Assembly (NCBI GenBank): GCA_049281195.1
Contig: JBAPRR010000428.1
Coordinates: 1 to 64,000 of the forward strand
DNA: 64,000 nucleotides
Reading direction: 5' to 3'
Source: JBAPRR01 sp049281195
GTDB taxonomy: Bacteria; Actinomycetota; Acidimicrobiia; Acidimicrobiales; CAVXTF01
Part shown: piece by piece, positions 25,477 through 34,739 of the stretch
Numbering within the stretch: the stretch's first letter is position 1
Layout: every line of letters starts with the position of its first letter
The notes under the pieces: model-generated
What the model was told of the DNA's origin: nothing
The model's input: only the letters and a program-made list of their open reading frames with translations
Database searches by the model: none
Made by a program: the position numbers and the translations under genes

Positions 25477-27146
25477 GGGTCCGAAAACGAGTGGTCTCCT
25501 TTTCGCGCAACAGCCTCCCCGCCCTGGTTGGTGGCTTCGGGCTCGCTCTTTCGATCCCGCCGTGGGGATTCTGGATATTGGCGTTTCCCGGAGCGGCGCT
25601 GTTGTGGTGGAGGCTCGGCGGAGGACTCAACCCTGACGAGCCGCCGCGCCTTCGCTCCAGGTTGTGGCTCGGCTGGGTCGCCGGAATAGGGCTCTACGGA
25701 CCGGGACTTTTCTGGGCAACTTCGTTCAATCTGTATGGCGGGATCATCATGATCCTCATCGAGTCGTTAGCGCTCGGCCTCGCATGTGCAGCCTGTGGAA
25801 CGGGACGAGGAAGGCTCCTAGCTCTACCCGGGGCGATGATCTTGGCCGAGTGGTTGCGCGAAATATGGCCGTTCGGCGGACTTCCATTGGGGGGAGTTGC
25901 TCTTGGCCAGGTGGCCGGACCCCTGGGGGTGGCGGCCCGTATCGGCGGACCCCTGTTGCTTACCGGTCTTGTGTGGCTGGCCGGAGCGGGGCTCGGATCG
26001 CTCGTCATGGGCCTGATCGGGAACCGACGCAGTACCCGCCCAGGACCAAGCGGTACGGCATCGGGCAACACAGAGGACGCCTGCGCCATAGACGCCGACG
26101 GCATAAGCGGACGAATCGACACCGATACGCCTGCAACTGGACACGATCGCAAGAAGTTGACCGCGGGAGTGATCGGCATCGCTGTGGTCGTCGTGATCTG
26201 CGCCTATGGGGTGGTTGCACCGAACGGAGGCCCGTCTCTGAAGACGCTGCACGTCGCTTCGGTGCAAGGCGGAGGAACCAGAGGCCTTCGAAAGGCTCAG
26301 GTCAATCCGCAGATCGTCTACGACGCGCAGTTGGAAGCGACCGCGGAGCTGTCCGAACCGAAGTACTCATTCGGAAAGAAATACGGCGATGCACCCGACG
26401 ACAATCTCGTCGTGTGGCCGGAGGACGTCGTGTCGCTCAACGGTCCTCTCGTCGGGACGACGACCCAGGGCCAGCTGGCACAGATCGCTCGTAGCGTGGG
26501 TGCCAGCCTGCTCGTCGGGGTCACCTACACGGTCACTCCTTCGACATTCAGGAACGAAGTGGTGGCATTCGCTCCGTCTGGTTCGATCGTCGGAACCTAC
26601 GAAAAGGTCCACCGCGTTCCGTTCGGTGAGTATGTGCCTTACCGCGGCTTCTTCAAACATTTCGCCAACCTTTCCGGCGTTCCGCAAGATGCGATTCCGG
26701 GAACACGCCCGGGGTACATCCGGACACCAAGTGCACCGGTGGGTTTGATGGTCTCTTACGAGGTTTTCTTTGCGGATTCCGGACGATCCGCAACCCGCGC
26801 AGGAGCGGAGCTGCTGGTCGTCCCGACGAATACGTCTTCATATTCGACGAGCCAGGTACCCACTCAGGAGGTGGCTGCAGCGCGTCTCCAGGCGATCGAG
26901 GAGGGCCGCGATCTCATTCAGACTGCACCCACCGGATACAGCGCGATCATCAACAACGACGGGCAGGTTCTACAACGGTCCGTTCTCGGTGCGCGACAGG
27001 TTCTCATCGCAAATGTCTCTCTCAGAGATGGCGCAACTATCTACGAAAGAATCGGTGATCTGCCGATCTTGTTGCTAGCCCTTTTGTGCCTGATCCTCGG
27101 GTGGGCACTCGATCTGGCCAAGCGACGCCCGCGGGCTCAGTCGTAG
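25473..27146 (+). CDS. lnt: apolipoprotein N-acyltransferase, catalytic Cys replaced by Ser
   Basis: A 557-residue membrane protein with about seven helices and an extracytoplasmic nitrilase-like domain that would N-acylate lipoproteins. In the catalytic domain the Glu is E317 in WPEDVV and the Lys is K378 in YEKVHRVPFGEYVPYRG. The position of the catalytic Cys (normally CYE or CWE) is Ser: LMVSYEVFF, S428, codon TCT. Serine would not support the known thioester mechanism, so it is either a divergent subfamily or has lost activity. A long hydrophilic loop (about 188-228) separates two helices. GTG start overlaps hemY; the 3' end overlaps the HAD gene by ten bases. Confidence 0.85.
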   Translation: MRVRKRVVSFSRNSLPALVGGFGLALSIPPWGFWILAFPGAALLWWRLGGGLNPDEPPRLRSRLWLGWVAGIGLYGPGLFWATSFNLYGGIIMILIESLALGLACAACGTGRGRLLALPGAMILAEWLREIWPFGGLPLGGVALGQVAGPLGVAARIGGPLLLTGLVWLAGAGLGSLVMGLIGNRRSTRPGPSGTASGNTEDACAIDADGISGRIDTDTPATGHDRKKLTAGVIGIAVVVVICAYGVVAPNGGPSLKTLHVASVQGGGTRGLRKAQVNPQIVYDAQLEATAELSEPKYSFGKKYGDAPDDNLVVWPEDVVSLNGPLVGTTTQGQLAQIARSVGASLLVGVTYTVTPSTFRNEVVAFAPSGSIVGTYEKVHRVPFGEYVPYRGFFKHFANLSGVPQDAIPGTRPGYIRTPSAPVGLMVSYEVFFADSGRSATRAGAELLVVPTNTSSYSTSQVPTQEVAAARLQAIEEGRDLIQTAPTGYSAIINNDGQVLQRSVLGARQVLIANVSLRDGATIYERIGDLPILLLALLCLILGWALDLAKRRPRAQS

Positions 27147-27628
27147 TAACCCGAGTGGATATAGATGCAGGGAACCCCTTCTGCACGAAACATGTCCCTG
27201 TTGCGGGGATCATCTTCGAACGAGAGCTGAAGGTCAAAGCCGTAGTCACGCAAGTCATGCACCGCACGTCTCTTGAAGGACGACACCTGTGCGTAATCCC
27301 CACGGTCGCGCATGACAAGAAGGTCCCAGCGCAGTCGGTAGTGGTGCAGCCACGCGAGAGTCTGAGGCATCACCCGAAACGGCCTACCGGTGAGAAGGAC
27401 TATCCGCAGGGCGGGCTCGAGAAGTCCGAGCAGATGGGCCACGTCCTCGACAAGAGGATCTTCGCCGCAAGCCTCGAAGAACGCGTTCCAATCCTGCCTT
27501 CCGGATTCGATGAAATGCTGGCGCCCGGCGGCATCGGACAGAACCCCGTCGATGTCGAAGACGACCGTGCGTCCCGGCTCGACGGGATCGGTGCGCCAGT
27601 GCCAGTTGGGGTGAATTTGATCGAACAT
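27137..27628 (-). CDS. HAD-family phosphatase
   Basis: A 163-residue HAD-fold protein. Motif I is VVFDIDGVLSD (both Asp present), motif II the Thr in VLLTGRP, a Lys in SSFKRRAVHDL and the motif IV acidic pair in SFEDDPRNRDMF. The short form resembles polynucleotide or nucleotide 5'-phosphatase-type HAD proteins, but the substrate is unknown. ATG 27628 (MFDQIHPNW) is chosen; the frame stays open to 27745. It is convergent with lnt. Confidence 0.8.
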   Translation of the reverse strand: MFDQIHPNWHWRTDPVEPGRTVVFDIDGVLSDAAGRQHFIESGRQDWNAFFEACGEDPLVEDVAHLLGLLEPALRIVLLTGRPFRVMPQTLAWLHHYRLRWDLLVMRDRGDYAQVSSFKRRAVHDLRDYGFDLQLSFEDDPRNRDMFRAEGVPCIYIHSGYYD

Positions 27629-27867
27629 ACCGCTACGGGAGTCCGACTCAGACCGGGCGATGACGCGATCCGATCCACCACGTCTCGAGTCTCCCGTCAC
27701 ATTCCGCAGCGTAGGTCGAGCAGACCGCAGCCGAGAGTGAGGCAATTGCCCGGACTATCAACCGACACTGTCGCTTTCGAGGCGACACCCATTCTGTTTT
27801 TGCATTCGGGCCTGATCACCTGTGTGGAAGCGGGTAAGGGGCTCGACAATGGCAGGATTGAGGGTGC

Positions 27868-30800
27868 ATGTCTGACCTGAGCCTCGCTGCCCGGGGGGTC
27901 GTTGGCATTTCGGGCACAGAAGAGCTCGAAGAGGTACTGCTGGTACCCGAAAGCCAGACCGATCCCCGAACGATCGAAGCAGAGATCGGGATAGGCCGCA
28001 GGGTGGTAGTTCTCGCCAATCTGGGCCTCGCTCCTGACGCCTCTCCGGTCTCATTACAAGCCGGGTCAGTCGTTGCCGATGCCCTCGACTCCTGGCAGGG
28101 GCCGGGAACGGTTGTTATCGCGGGGAACTTTCTGGATCTCCGGCGATGCCAGGACGCCGACAGCGGCGTTACTGCGCAACCCGATGCCGACGCTTCCACG
28201 ACCAAACAGGCCCTCGACACTCACTCGCGACTCAGCAAGTCGCTTCGCGACTTCGCGTCAGGGCCTGAGAGGCGTCTGATCTGCCTGCCCGGGAGCACCG
28301 ACTCAGCGATACAGACGGACCCGCAAGTGAGGGCGGCCATCGAGAAGCTCGGCGCCAACGTCGCACCGGCAGTCGACCTCGTGTGCGAAACCACGGCAGG
28401 GGCGAAACGGGTGAGGGTGCTCCCCGGTCCTGTGTCGGGAGCAAAGGGTGATGATTTTGCGACTTCGCCGGAGCCCGAGCCCGAAGTCGGTTGGCAAGGC
28501 GGGATGGATCGCCTGGCGGACGCCTCGGCGCTCGAACGTCTGGTCAAGTCACGAACCGTCTACCGATGGCTGAGCGGTCACGCGTGGCTGTTCGCAATTC
28601 CGTTCCTGATTGTCCTCGTTCTGAGCCTGCCCGCGACGTCGTGGGTCTTCAGCCACGTGCTACCGACACATCCGGGGCCCGTTAAGGCCCTACACCGCGT
28701 GCGCGACACGCGCCTCGGCGCCAGGCTGCTGGTAGCTGTTCTGGTAGCGATCGTCGAGATCGCGGCGGCCGGCATAGTCCTGCTCTTCGTTGGCAGGAGA
28801 CGCTGGTCACGCGTCGGTGGAGAACGCCTGGAGCGGGTGTTCGGGTTCGACGAATTCCATTCAGGGGCCACGGGCAACGACGAAGCTCGCGACACTGCGA
28901 CAGCCCTTGTCTCTGCCGGATATGCCGGTGTCGTATCGGGCGCCACGCTTCAGGCGGAACTGACTCACTTGGGAACCGGGTTCTTCGCATGCCCCGGGAC
29001 CGCCGGTGAGGTGGTCGAGGAGTATCCCGGCCGGATGGGCCTCCCTCCTGTTTTCCTCGCGCACCGACAGGTCGCCTGGGTGGAGCTCGAAACGGGAGCC
29101 GATCTTCACGCCCGACTCCTTTTGGCTCGATCCGACATCCCGGCGGCGACACTCCTCGAGCGCATCGCTGCACGGCATCATGCGGAACACGAGACAACCC
29201 CGGTCGTGGTCGCTGCCCACCCGAGCGGCGGATCGTGGCCACCGGCCCCCGACCTCTCCTCGACCAGAAGGCGCTCGCGCAGAGCACGTCGACTTGCGTC
29301 AGTTTCCATTGCGATCGCCGGTCTGCTCGACCTCATCACTTCGGTAACCCCTCCACTTAGAAGTCACTTGCACCTGGTGAGGCAGGTACTTCCTCTTGGT
29401 GCGACCCAGGCCGCGGGTGCCCTGGTGGCACTTGCGGGGCTTGGCCTTCTTGCTCTGGCAAGAGGGGTCCGGCGCGGACAGCACAGGGCTTGGGCTATTT
29501 CCGTAGGAGTCCTCGCGAGCACCCTCGTGCTTCACATTGCACGAGGAGCGGACATAACCGCATGGGTCGTCTCAGCGGTCGTTCTGGCCATACTTCTGGT
29601 GTTCCGCCAGGAGTTTCAAGGTGCTTCCGACCGTCCGTCCCTACGGTCGGCGATCATCGCTCTGGTCGGAGGAGTCGTAGGTATCACCATCGTCGCGACG
29701 ATCGCGGCTCAAATTGCGATGCTTCTGCATCACGACCGTCGCGTGAGTTTCTGGACGACCGGCGAAGCCGTAGCGGAGCGCTTGGTGGGCGTTCAGACGA
29801 TTGTGTTGCCGAAAGGCCTGAACGGCTTCCTTGCACCAAGCCTGGCCACGATCGGGGTGAGCCTCGCCGCCATAGCCCTGTGGCTGGCTACGCGGCCTGT
29901 CGTAGACAGACACACCACTGGGCGATCCGCAGAGGCCAGAGCGCGCGACATCGTCCGGCGCCACGGAGCCGGCACGCTCGACTATTTCGCCTTACGGAGC
30001 GACAAGAAGCGCTTCTTTCATCGCGACAGCGTGGTGGCTTACGCCATCTACGGAGGTGTTTGCCTGGTCTCTCCTGACCCGATAGGTCCTCTGACTGAGC
30101 GGGCACAGACATGGGCCGCGTTCCGGAGATTCGCCGACAGTCGTGGATGGGTGCTCGCGATCATGGGTGCTTCGGAAGAGTGGCTGCCGATCTACAGGGC
30201 GACCGGCATGCACGAGATCTATATCGGCGATGAGGCGGTCGTAGACGTCCAGAAGTTCTCGCTCGCCGGGGGACACATGAAGGGACTCCGGCAGGCCGCG
30301 AACCGCATCGCCAAGTACGGCTACACGGCAACATTCCACGATCCTGCGACCCTCGACCAGACAACCGGAGCAAAGCTCGCAACTCTGATGGCGCAGAGCC
30401 GCCGCGGCGAGATGGAGCGCGGTTTCTCCATGACGCTCGGCCGCATATTCGATCCCAGAGACGAGGGGCTCGTTCTGTGCGCGGTGTGGGCACCGGACGG
30501 GACTCCTGCGGCGATGTGCCAGTTCGTCCGGGCATCGGGAATCGGCGGCTACTCACTGGACCTGATGAGGCGCGATCGCGGTGAGCACCCGAACGGCCTT
30601 GTCGACTTCGCACTCGTTTCGACGATTGAGTACCTGCGCGAGAAGGGAGCGCGCGGGCTCAGTCTCAACTTCGCCGCGATGCGCTCGATCCTCGATGGGG
30701 AACGCGGCGACGGCGTGGCCCAGCGAGTCGAACGCTGGGCACTCAAGAAGATGTCCTCGTTTCTCCAGATCGAGACCCTTTGGCGCTTCAACTCGAAGTA

Positions 30801-30999
30801 CGGACCGTCGTGGATTCCCCGCTATATCGTCTACGACACTCCGGAGCACCTGGTACCCGCAGTGCTTGCCATTCTTCGGGCCGAGTCGCTGTGGGAGGTG
30901 CCGGTCATCGGCAAGATGCTCGGCGCAGCGGAGCGCAGGATTCACACCGATCCGGAGGACCCCGTCTCACAAAGGATCGGAACAGAAGATCTCGCGTAG
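27868..30999 (+). CDS. MprF-like phosphatidylglycerol lysyltransferase fused to a degenerate metallophosphoesterase domain
   Basis: A 1043-residue protein. Residues about 1-210 look like a calcineurin-type phosphoesterase fold with metal-site motifs decayed: GNFLD (86-90) where GDxxD is expected and GSTD (142-145) where GNHD is expected. Helices around 245-270 and 287-310 and a block at about 480-685 form the membrane part. The C-terminal 350 residues (from RDIVRRHGAGTLDYFALRSD) are the DUF2156 aminoacyl-phosphatidylglycerol synthase domain, with SLNFAAMRS and YGPSWIPRYIVYD near the end. It would add an amino acid from aminoacyl-tRNA to a membrane lipid; Lys is only the commonest case. GAGGG lies just before ATG 27868. 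Confidence 0.8.
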   Translation: MSDLSLAARGVVGISGTEELEEVLLVPESQTDPRTIEAEIGIGRRVVVLANLGLAPDASPVSLQAGSVVADALDSWQGPGTVVIAGNFLDLRRCQDADSGVTAQPDADASTTKQALDTHSRLSKSLRDFASGPERRLICLPGSTDSAIQTDPQVRAAIEKLGANVAPAVDLVCETTAGAKRVRVLPGPVSGAKGDDFATSPEPEPEVGWQGGMDRLADASALERLVKSRTVYRWLSGHAWLFAIPFLIVLVLSLPATSWVFSHVLPTHPGPVKALHRVRDTRLGARLLVAVLVAIVEIAAAGIVLLFVGRRRWSRVGGERLERVFGFDEFHSGATGNDEARDTATALVSAGYAGVVSGATLQAELTHLGTGFFACPGTAGEVVEEYPGRMGLPPVFLAHRQVAWVELETGADLHARLLLARSDIPAATLLERIAARHHAEHETTPVVVAAHPSGGSWPPAPDLSSTRRRSRRARRLASVSIAIAGLLDLITSVTPPLRSHLHLVRQVLPLGATQAAGALVALAGLGLLALARGVRRGQHRAWAISVGVLASTLVLHIARGADITAWVVSAVVLAILLVFRQEFQGASDRPSLRSAIIALVGGVVGITIVATIAAQIAMLLHHDRRVSFWTTGEAVAERLVGVQTIVLPKGLNGFLAPSLATIGVSLAAIALWLATRPVVDRHTTGRSAEARARDIVRRHGAGTLDYFALRSDKKRFFHRDSVVAYAIYGGVCLVSPDPIGPLTERAQTWAAFRRFADSRGWVLAIMGASEEWLPIYRATGMHEIYIGDEAVVDVQKFSLAGGHMKGLRQAANRIAKYGYTATFHDPATLDQTTGAKLATLMAQSRRGEMERGFSMTLGRIFDPRDEGLVLCAVWAPDGTPAAMCQFVRASGIGGYSLDLMRRDRGEHPNGLVDFALVSTIEYLREKGARGLSLNFAAMRSILDGERGDGVAQRVERWALKKMSSFLQIETLWRFNSKYGPSWIPRYIVYDTPEHLVPAVLAILRAESLWEVPVIGKMLGAAERRIHTDPEDPVSQRIGTEDLA

Positions 31000-31149
31000 C
31001 GCGAGCCAGGTATGGCTACATGTTGCGCAAACTGGCGGCCGGCCACAAAGGTCCCCGCTTTCGGCCACGAGCACGCGAACCTCTCTATAGGCCCCCGCCT
31101 GTGGCCTGCGTTCGAATGAGAACCCTGACCATCCTGTTATTTTTGAGCC

Positions 31150-32646
31150 GTGATCGATCTGCCCCTGCTCCTCGATATGGCCGTATCGAACGACCCCGGT
31201 CGGACTGCAGTGACCGGTCCGGATGGCCGGAGCCTCACGGGCCTTCAGCTCTCGGAAACGGCTAAGGCTGCTTCATCTCTCTTCTCGACGCTTGAAGGAA
31301 CACACATCGGGTTTTGTGGAACCAGCGGCGTTGCATTTCCGGTGTCACTGTTCGGCGCTTCTATGGCGGGCCGGCCCTTCGTTCCATTGAACTACCGACT
31401 GGGAGATGATCAGCTCGGCCTGATCATCCAATCCCATGATCTCGCTGTCGTTGCCGATCCGGTCCAAGCCGTGCGACTCAGGAATCTCGGTGTGGAACGC
31501 ATCTTGGAAGTTGATGAGCTTCTGGGCGCCTCGTCCGCAGCCAGCCTGGAATCACCGTTGTCGCCGGTCAGTCCAGATGACGTTGCGCTCGTGCTCTATA
31601 CGAGTGGTACTACTTCGAGGCCCAAGGCCGCGATCCTCCGTCATCGGCACCTGACGACCTACATCTTGAACACCATCGAACTCGGAGCCTCGACTCCCGA
31701 AGACGCCGCGTTACTGGCCGTTCCGCCGTACCACATCGCTGGCGTCATGAACCTTCTATCGAACCTCTATATGGGCCGCAGGATCGTTTACATGAGCGAC
31801 TTCGACGCGGCACGATGGCTCGATCTGGTGGAGAGCGACGCAATAACCCACGCCATGCTTGTCCCTACGATGCTCTCGCGGATCGTGGCCACGCTTGGAG
31901 ACTCTCGCGTACAAAACACCAGTCTTCGCACCATTTCCTACGGTGGCGCAAAGATGCCGATGCCCGTCATCAGAGCCGCCCTCGAACTGTTCCCGGCGGT
32001 CGACTTCTCGAATGCTTACGGACTCACAGAGACAAGCTCAACTGTTTCGGTTCTGGGCTCGGAGGATCACCGGGTCGCCTTTCAATCCGACGATCCAGTC
32101 CTAAGAGCGCGCCTCGGGTCCGCAGGTCAGCTTCTGCCAGGCGTTGAGGTCGAAATCCGTGACGATCATGGAACTGTCTTGCCAACCGCAGAGACCGGGG
32201 AGATTTTCGTCAGAGGTGAACAGATCGCCGGTGAGTACCTGGAAGGCAGTCGGTTAGATGACAAGTGGTTCGCAACCCGCGATCGGGGCTACATCGACAG
32301 TGACGGATATCTCTTCATCGAGGGTCGTGCAGACGACACGATCATCCGAGGTGGAGAGAACATTGCCCCTGCAGAGATCGAGGACGTCTTGCGAGAGCAT
32401 GGAGACGTCGTTGATTGCGCGGTGGTTGGTATCGACGACGAAGAGTGGGGTGAGAAGGTGGGGGCTGCGGTCGTGCTGGCCCAAGGAGCGAAATCATCAC
32501 CGGAGGATCTGAAGGCGTTTGCACGTCTTCACCTGAGGACCTCTAAGACTCCGGACTCGATCGTGATCGTCGATGCTTTGCCATTCACGGAAACGGGAAA
32601 GCTTCTCCGACGCAAGGTGCGTGAGGAAGTATTCGGCCAGCTCTGA
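31150..32646 (+). CDS. acyl-CoA synthetase (AMP-binding, ANL superfamily)
   Basis: A 498-residue acyl- or aryl-CoA ligase. The P-loop LYTSGTTSRPKAAI lies near residue 150, A5 YGLTETSS near 293, the hinge GYIDSDGYLFIEGRADD near 378-394, GGENIAPAEIE near 400, and the A10 Lys in TGKLLRRKV at the end. It activates a carboxylic acid with ATP and transfers it to CoA; the acid is unknown. The start is GTG 31150. The 150-base gap after the MprF-like gene shows no clear terminator. A strong hairpin follows downstream. Confidence 0.9.
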   Translation: MIDLPLLLDMAVSNDPGRTAVTGPDGRSLTGLQLSETAKAASSLFSTLEGTHIGFCGTSGVAFPVSLFGASMAGRPFVPLNYRLGDDQLGLIIQSHDLAVVADPVQAVRLRNLGVERILEVDELLGASSAASLESPLSPVSPDDVALVLYTSGTTSRPKAAILRHRHLTTYILNTIELGASTPEDAALLAVPPYHIAGVMNLLSNLYMGRRIVYMSDFDAARWLDLVESDAITHAMLVPTMLSRIVATLGDSRVQNTSLRTISYGGAKMPMPVIRAALELFPAVDFSNAYGLTETSSTVSVLGSEDHRVAFQSDDPVLRARLGSAGQLLPGVEVEIRDDHGTVLPTAETGEIFVRGEQIAGEYLEGSRLDDKWFATRDRGYIDSDGYLFIEGRADDTIIRGGENIAPAEIEDVLREHGDVVDCAVVGIDDEEWGEKVGAAVVLAQGAKSSPEDLKAFARLHLRTSKTPDSIVIVDALPFTETGKLLRRKVREEVFGQL

Positions 32647-32860
32647 GCATGGCTCGGCGAAGGCAGGGCCATCTCTGGACGGCGGAGGAGAGATCGCCCG
32701 AAAGAGGCCGCGGCCACGAGGCTCCCGACGACCAGTTCGTCACCGCTCCACGATTTCCGGTCCCCCGCCGCGGCGGGCGATGCCCGTTCGAAACTCGCTG
32801 CACACCCCAATGGTCGGAGGAGCATCTGGTTCGTTCGGTCCTGAATTCAAGCGCAAATCT

Positions 32861-32900
32861 ACGAAGGACCCGGCCTCCCATAAGAGGCCGGGTCCTTCGT
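32861..32900. terminator. bidirectional hairpin terminator
   Basis: A perfect 17-base-pair stem (arms 32861-32877 and 32884-32900; ACGAAGGACCCGGCCTC and its complement) with a six-base CCATAA loop, between two convergent genes. It is GC-rich and symmetrical, so it can serve both strands. Nothing else was recognised in the gap 32647-32944 except the second hairpin. Confidence 0.85.
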
Positions 32901-32904
32901 GTTC

Positions 32905-32927
32905 AGTAAGTTCTAGGACTTACTTTT
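32905..32927 (+). terminator. second hairpin with T tract
   Basis: AGTAAGT, six-base loop TCTAGG, ACTTACT, then TTT: a 7-base-pair stem with a short U-run in the plus direction, five bases after the large hairpin. It backs up termination of the acyl-CoA synthetase transcript. Confidence 0.55.
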
Positions 32928-32944
32928 CGCTCTTTGCCTTTGAG

Positions 32945-34393
32945 TCAGTTGTTGCCATCACCGTCGGTTGTGGTGATTCGGCAGTAGCCGTCGTCACCCG
33001 AAGGCGTTGGCTCCGCTGCCGCATATCCCGCGTCATACCCCGACTGAGAGGGGTCCGGCGGAGTCGCAATCGACCCGTCACCCATATTGCCCTCGGGGAT
33101 CGGGAAGAAACCGTTGGTCGTAATGATCGATTGAATCTCCTGTCCGTACGTTTGACCGGTCGGACTAATCGGGTCAGTCACCGCAAAGCTCGACGGGTTG
33201 CAGAGGAACCCGTACGTGCCGACGAAGTTCTGCACCGCCTGACTCGTTACGGGTGGTAACGATCCCGAGTTCGCGAAAGGAAGATTCGCGTTCGAGCCGT
33301 CCGAGTAGACGTTGTAGAGCTGACGGTCCGTGAAGTAGGAGCCGTTCTGGATTGTCGTCTGGTCAGCGGTGACACCGTTGATCTCTCCGAGTTTTGACTT
33401 GGACCCCTTTCCGGGACCACTCGCCGGCTCTCCCACGCATTTGCCACTCGGGCAAAGGATCGAGTACTTCCCGTAAGAGAAGAAGAAGATCGCGTTGCAT
33501 GCGACGTCCTGGCTGAAGGCGTCAGGGTTGGAGAAGATGTCACTGACCTCGTTCTCGAAGATCTCGAAGTCGCTGACGGGCAACCCCAACCTTGTGGCCG
33601 TTGCGGAAGCACCACCGTAGGGGTACGAACCCGAAAGCCCGAGATCCGTTGCCCATGTCGATTCCGTGCCGGAACCAGACTGCGCAATGAAGACGTCGAT
33701 CGGAGCGCTTGAGCCACCTACTGTCGACCAGTTAGTGGTGTTGCCCTCGTAGATGCTCGCCAGCTGGGTGTTCGTCAAGCTCGTGATGGTCTTGGACGGC
33801 GTCGACGTCGATCCGGTGCTGCAGGTCGTGCCCTTGACCGTCGTGAAGTGGAACCACGGAACTGCGTCTTCTGCATAGGCGACGAAGTTCAGGCCACTCT
33901 TGTCAGGCGTGGAGCCTGTGGTGATAGCTGCTCTTGACGAACGCGCGAAGTCGACCTGAGCGATTTCGTTGTTAGGAGGACTGGTTGGAGTATCGGCCCC
34001 CTCAAGCTCGAGCTCCTTGATGCCGTTGCCGGAGCCCAGAGCAGATTCCTGCCAGACGACGTCGTTGTAAGGGTTCAAAGGAGGAGTAAGGGTATATCCG
34101 TTCTCCCCGCCAGTCGCTGCGGTCGAGTAGCTCGACGCACAGGCGTAGTTGAGCTCTTGGTTGTTGCTGTTCGCCGTAAGCAGGTTACAGCCCGGCGAGG
34201 AGTTGTAGAGGTCCGACAACTGCTGCATCATCGCGTAGGTCGTGTAAGACCCACCGCCGTTGAGCACAGTGTTGGCCGGAGCCACGGTCGTAGCACCGGC
34301 GGGTACTGCCGTCGCAAGAACAATCATTGATGCCGCAACTGCGGCGCTCAACACGACGGCTCCCCTCCGGTACCTCCGAAGCATCATGCGCAT
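32945..34393 (-). CDS. secreted PstS-like substrate-binding protein (third paralogue)
   Basis: About 482 residues. A signal peptide (from RRGAVVLSAAVAASMIVLAT to AGATT) leads into a periplasmic-binding fold. PstS-type segments are NGGGSYTTYAMMQQLSDLYN, FARSSRAA, ITSLTNTQLASIYEGNTTNW and FIAQSGSGTESTWATDLG; the last resembles the phosphate-binding SGSGT loop of PstS. It is much more divergent than the first paralogue and has no C-terminal anchor. AGGAGG lies nine bases before ATG 34393. It is separated from the pst operon by 346 bases and probably has its own promoter. Phosphate as ligand is inferred from context. Confidence 0.75.
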   Translation of the reverse strand: MRMMLRRYRRGAVVLSAAVAASMIVLATAVPAGATTVAPANTVLNGGGSYTTYAMMQQLSDLYNSSPGCNLLTANSNNQELNYACASSYSTAATGGENGYTLTPPLNPYNDVVWQESALGSGNGIKELELEGADTPTSPPNNEIAQVDFARSSRAAITTGSTPDKSGLNFVAYAEDAVPWFHFTTVKGTTCSTGSTSTPSKTITSLTNTQLASIYEGNTTNWSTVGGSSAPIDVFIAQSGSGTESTWATDLGLSGSYPYGGASATATRLGLPVSDFEIFENEVSDIFSNPDAFSQDVACNAIFFFSYGKYSILCPSGKCVGEPASGPGKGSKSKLGEINGVTADQTTIQNGSYFTDRQLYNVYSDGSNANLPFANSGSLPPVTSQAVQNFVGTYGFLCNPSSFAVTDPISPTGQTYGQEIQSIITTNGFFPIPEGNMGDGSIATPPDPSQSGYDAGYAAAEPTPSGDDGYCRITTTDGDGNN

Positions 34394-34534
34394 ACTTTTG
34401 AGCCTCCTTGGTTGGCAATTCGCGTGGACGGGCCGCGACCACCTGTCGCAGGCATGGCTGTCCACGAGGCGCACGTTACGAAGCGAAAGTGAACTCCACG
34501 TGACTGTTTGGTCCCATGAAGGCAAACTCTTGTC

Positions 34535-34565
34535 AATTACTAGGTGCACGTAATTACTAGGTGCA
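34535..34565 (-). promoter_or_regulatory. 17-base-period direct repeat upstream of the third pstS-like gene
   Basis: AATTACTAGGTGCA occurs twice, at 34535-34548 and 34552-34565, separated by CGT. On the coding strand it reads TGCACCTAGTAATT twice, each preceded by a GTGCACC/TTGCACC core close to the actinobacterial Pho-box core GTTCACC. It lies 142-172 bases before the ATG, a distance similar to the repeat upstream of pstC. The rest of the 346-base gap 34394-34739 holds no gene. Confidence 0.5.
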
Positions 34566-34739
34566 ATCAACGCCTTTTGCGCCACACACTTGAAGCCACA
34601 CGTTCAACGTTTCTCCCGTTCGCAACATAAAATTCTTTCGATTCCACTCCATACCGTCACGTCGCAGTACGCAGTTCAACGGTGGCATGGGCCAACGACT
34701 GCAGGGAAGCTGCGGGAAGCGCCGCTCCTGAAAGGTGCC

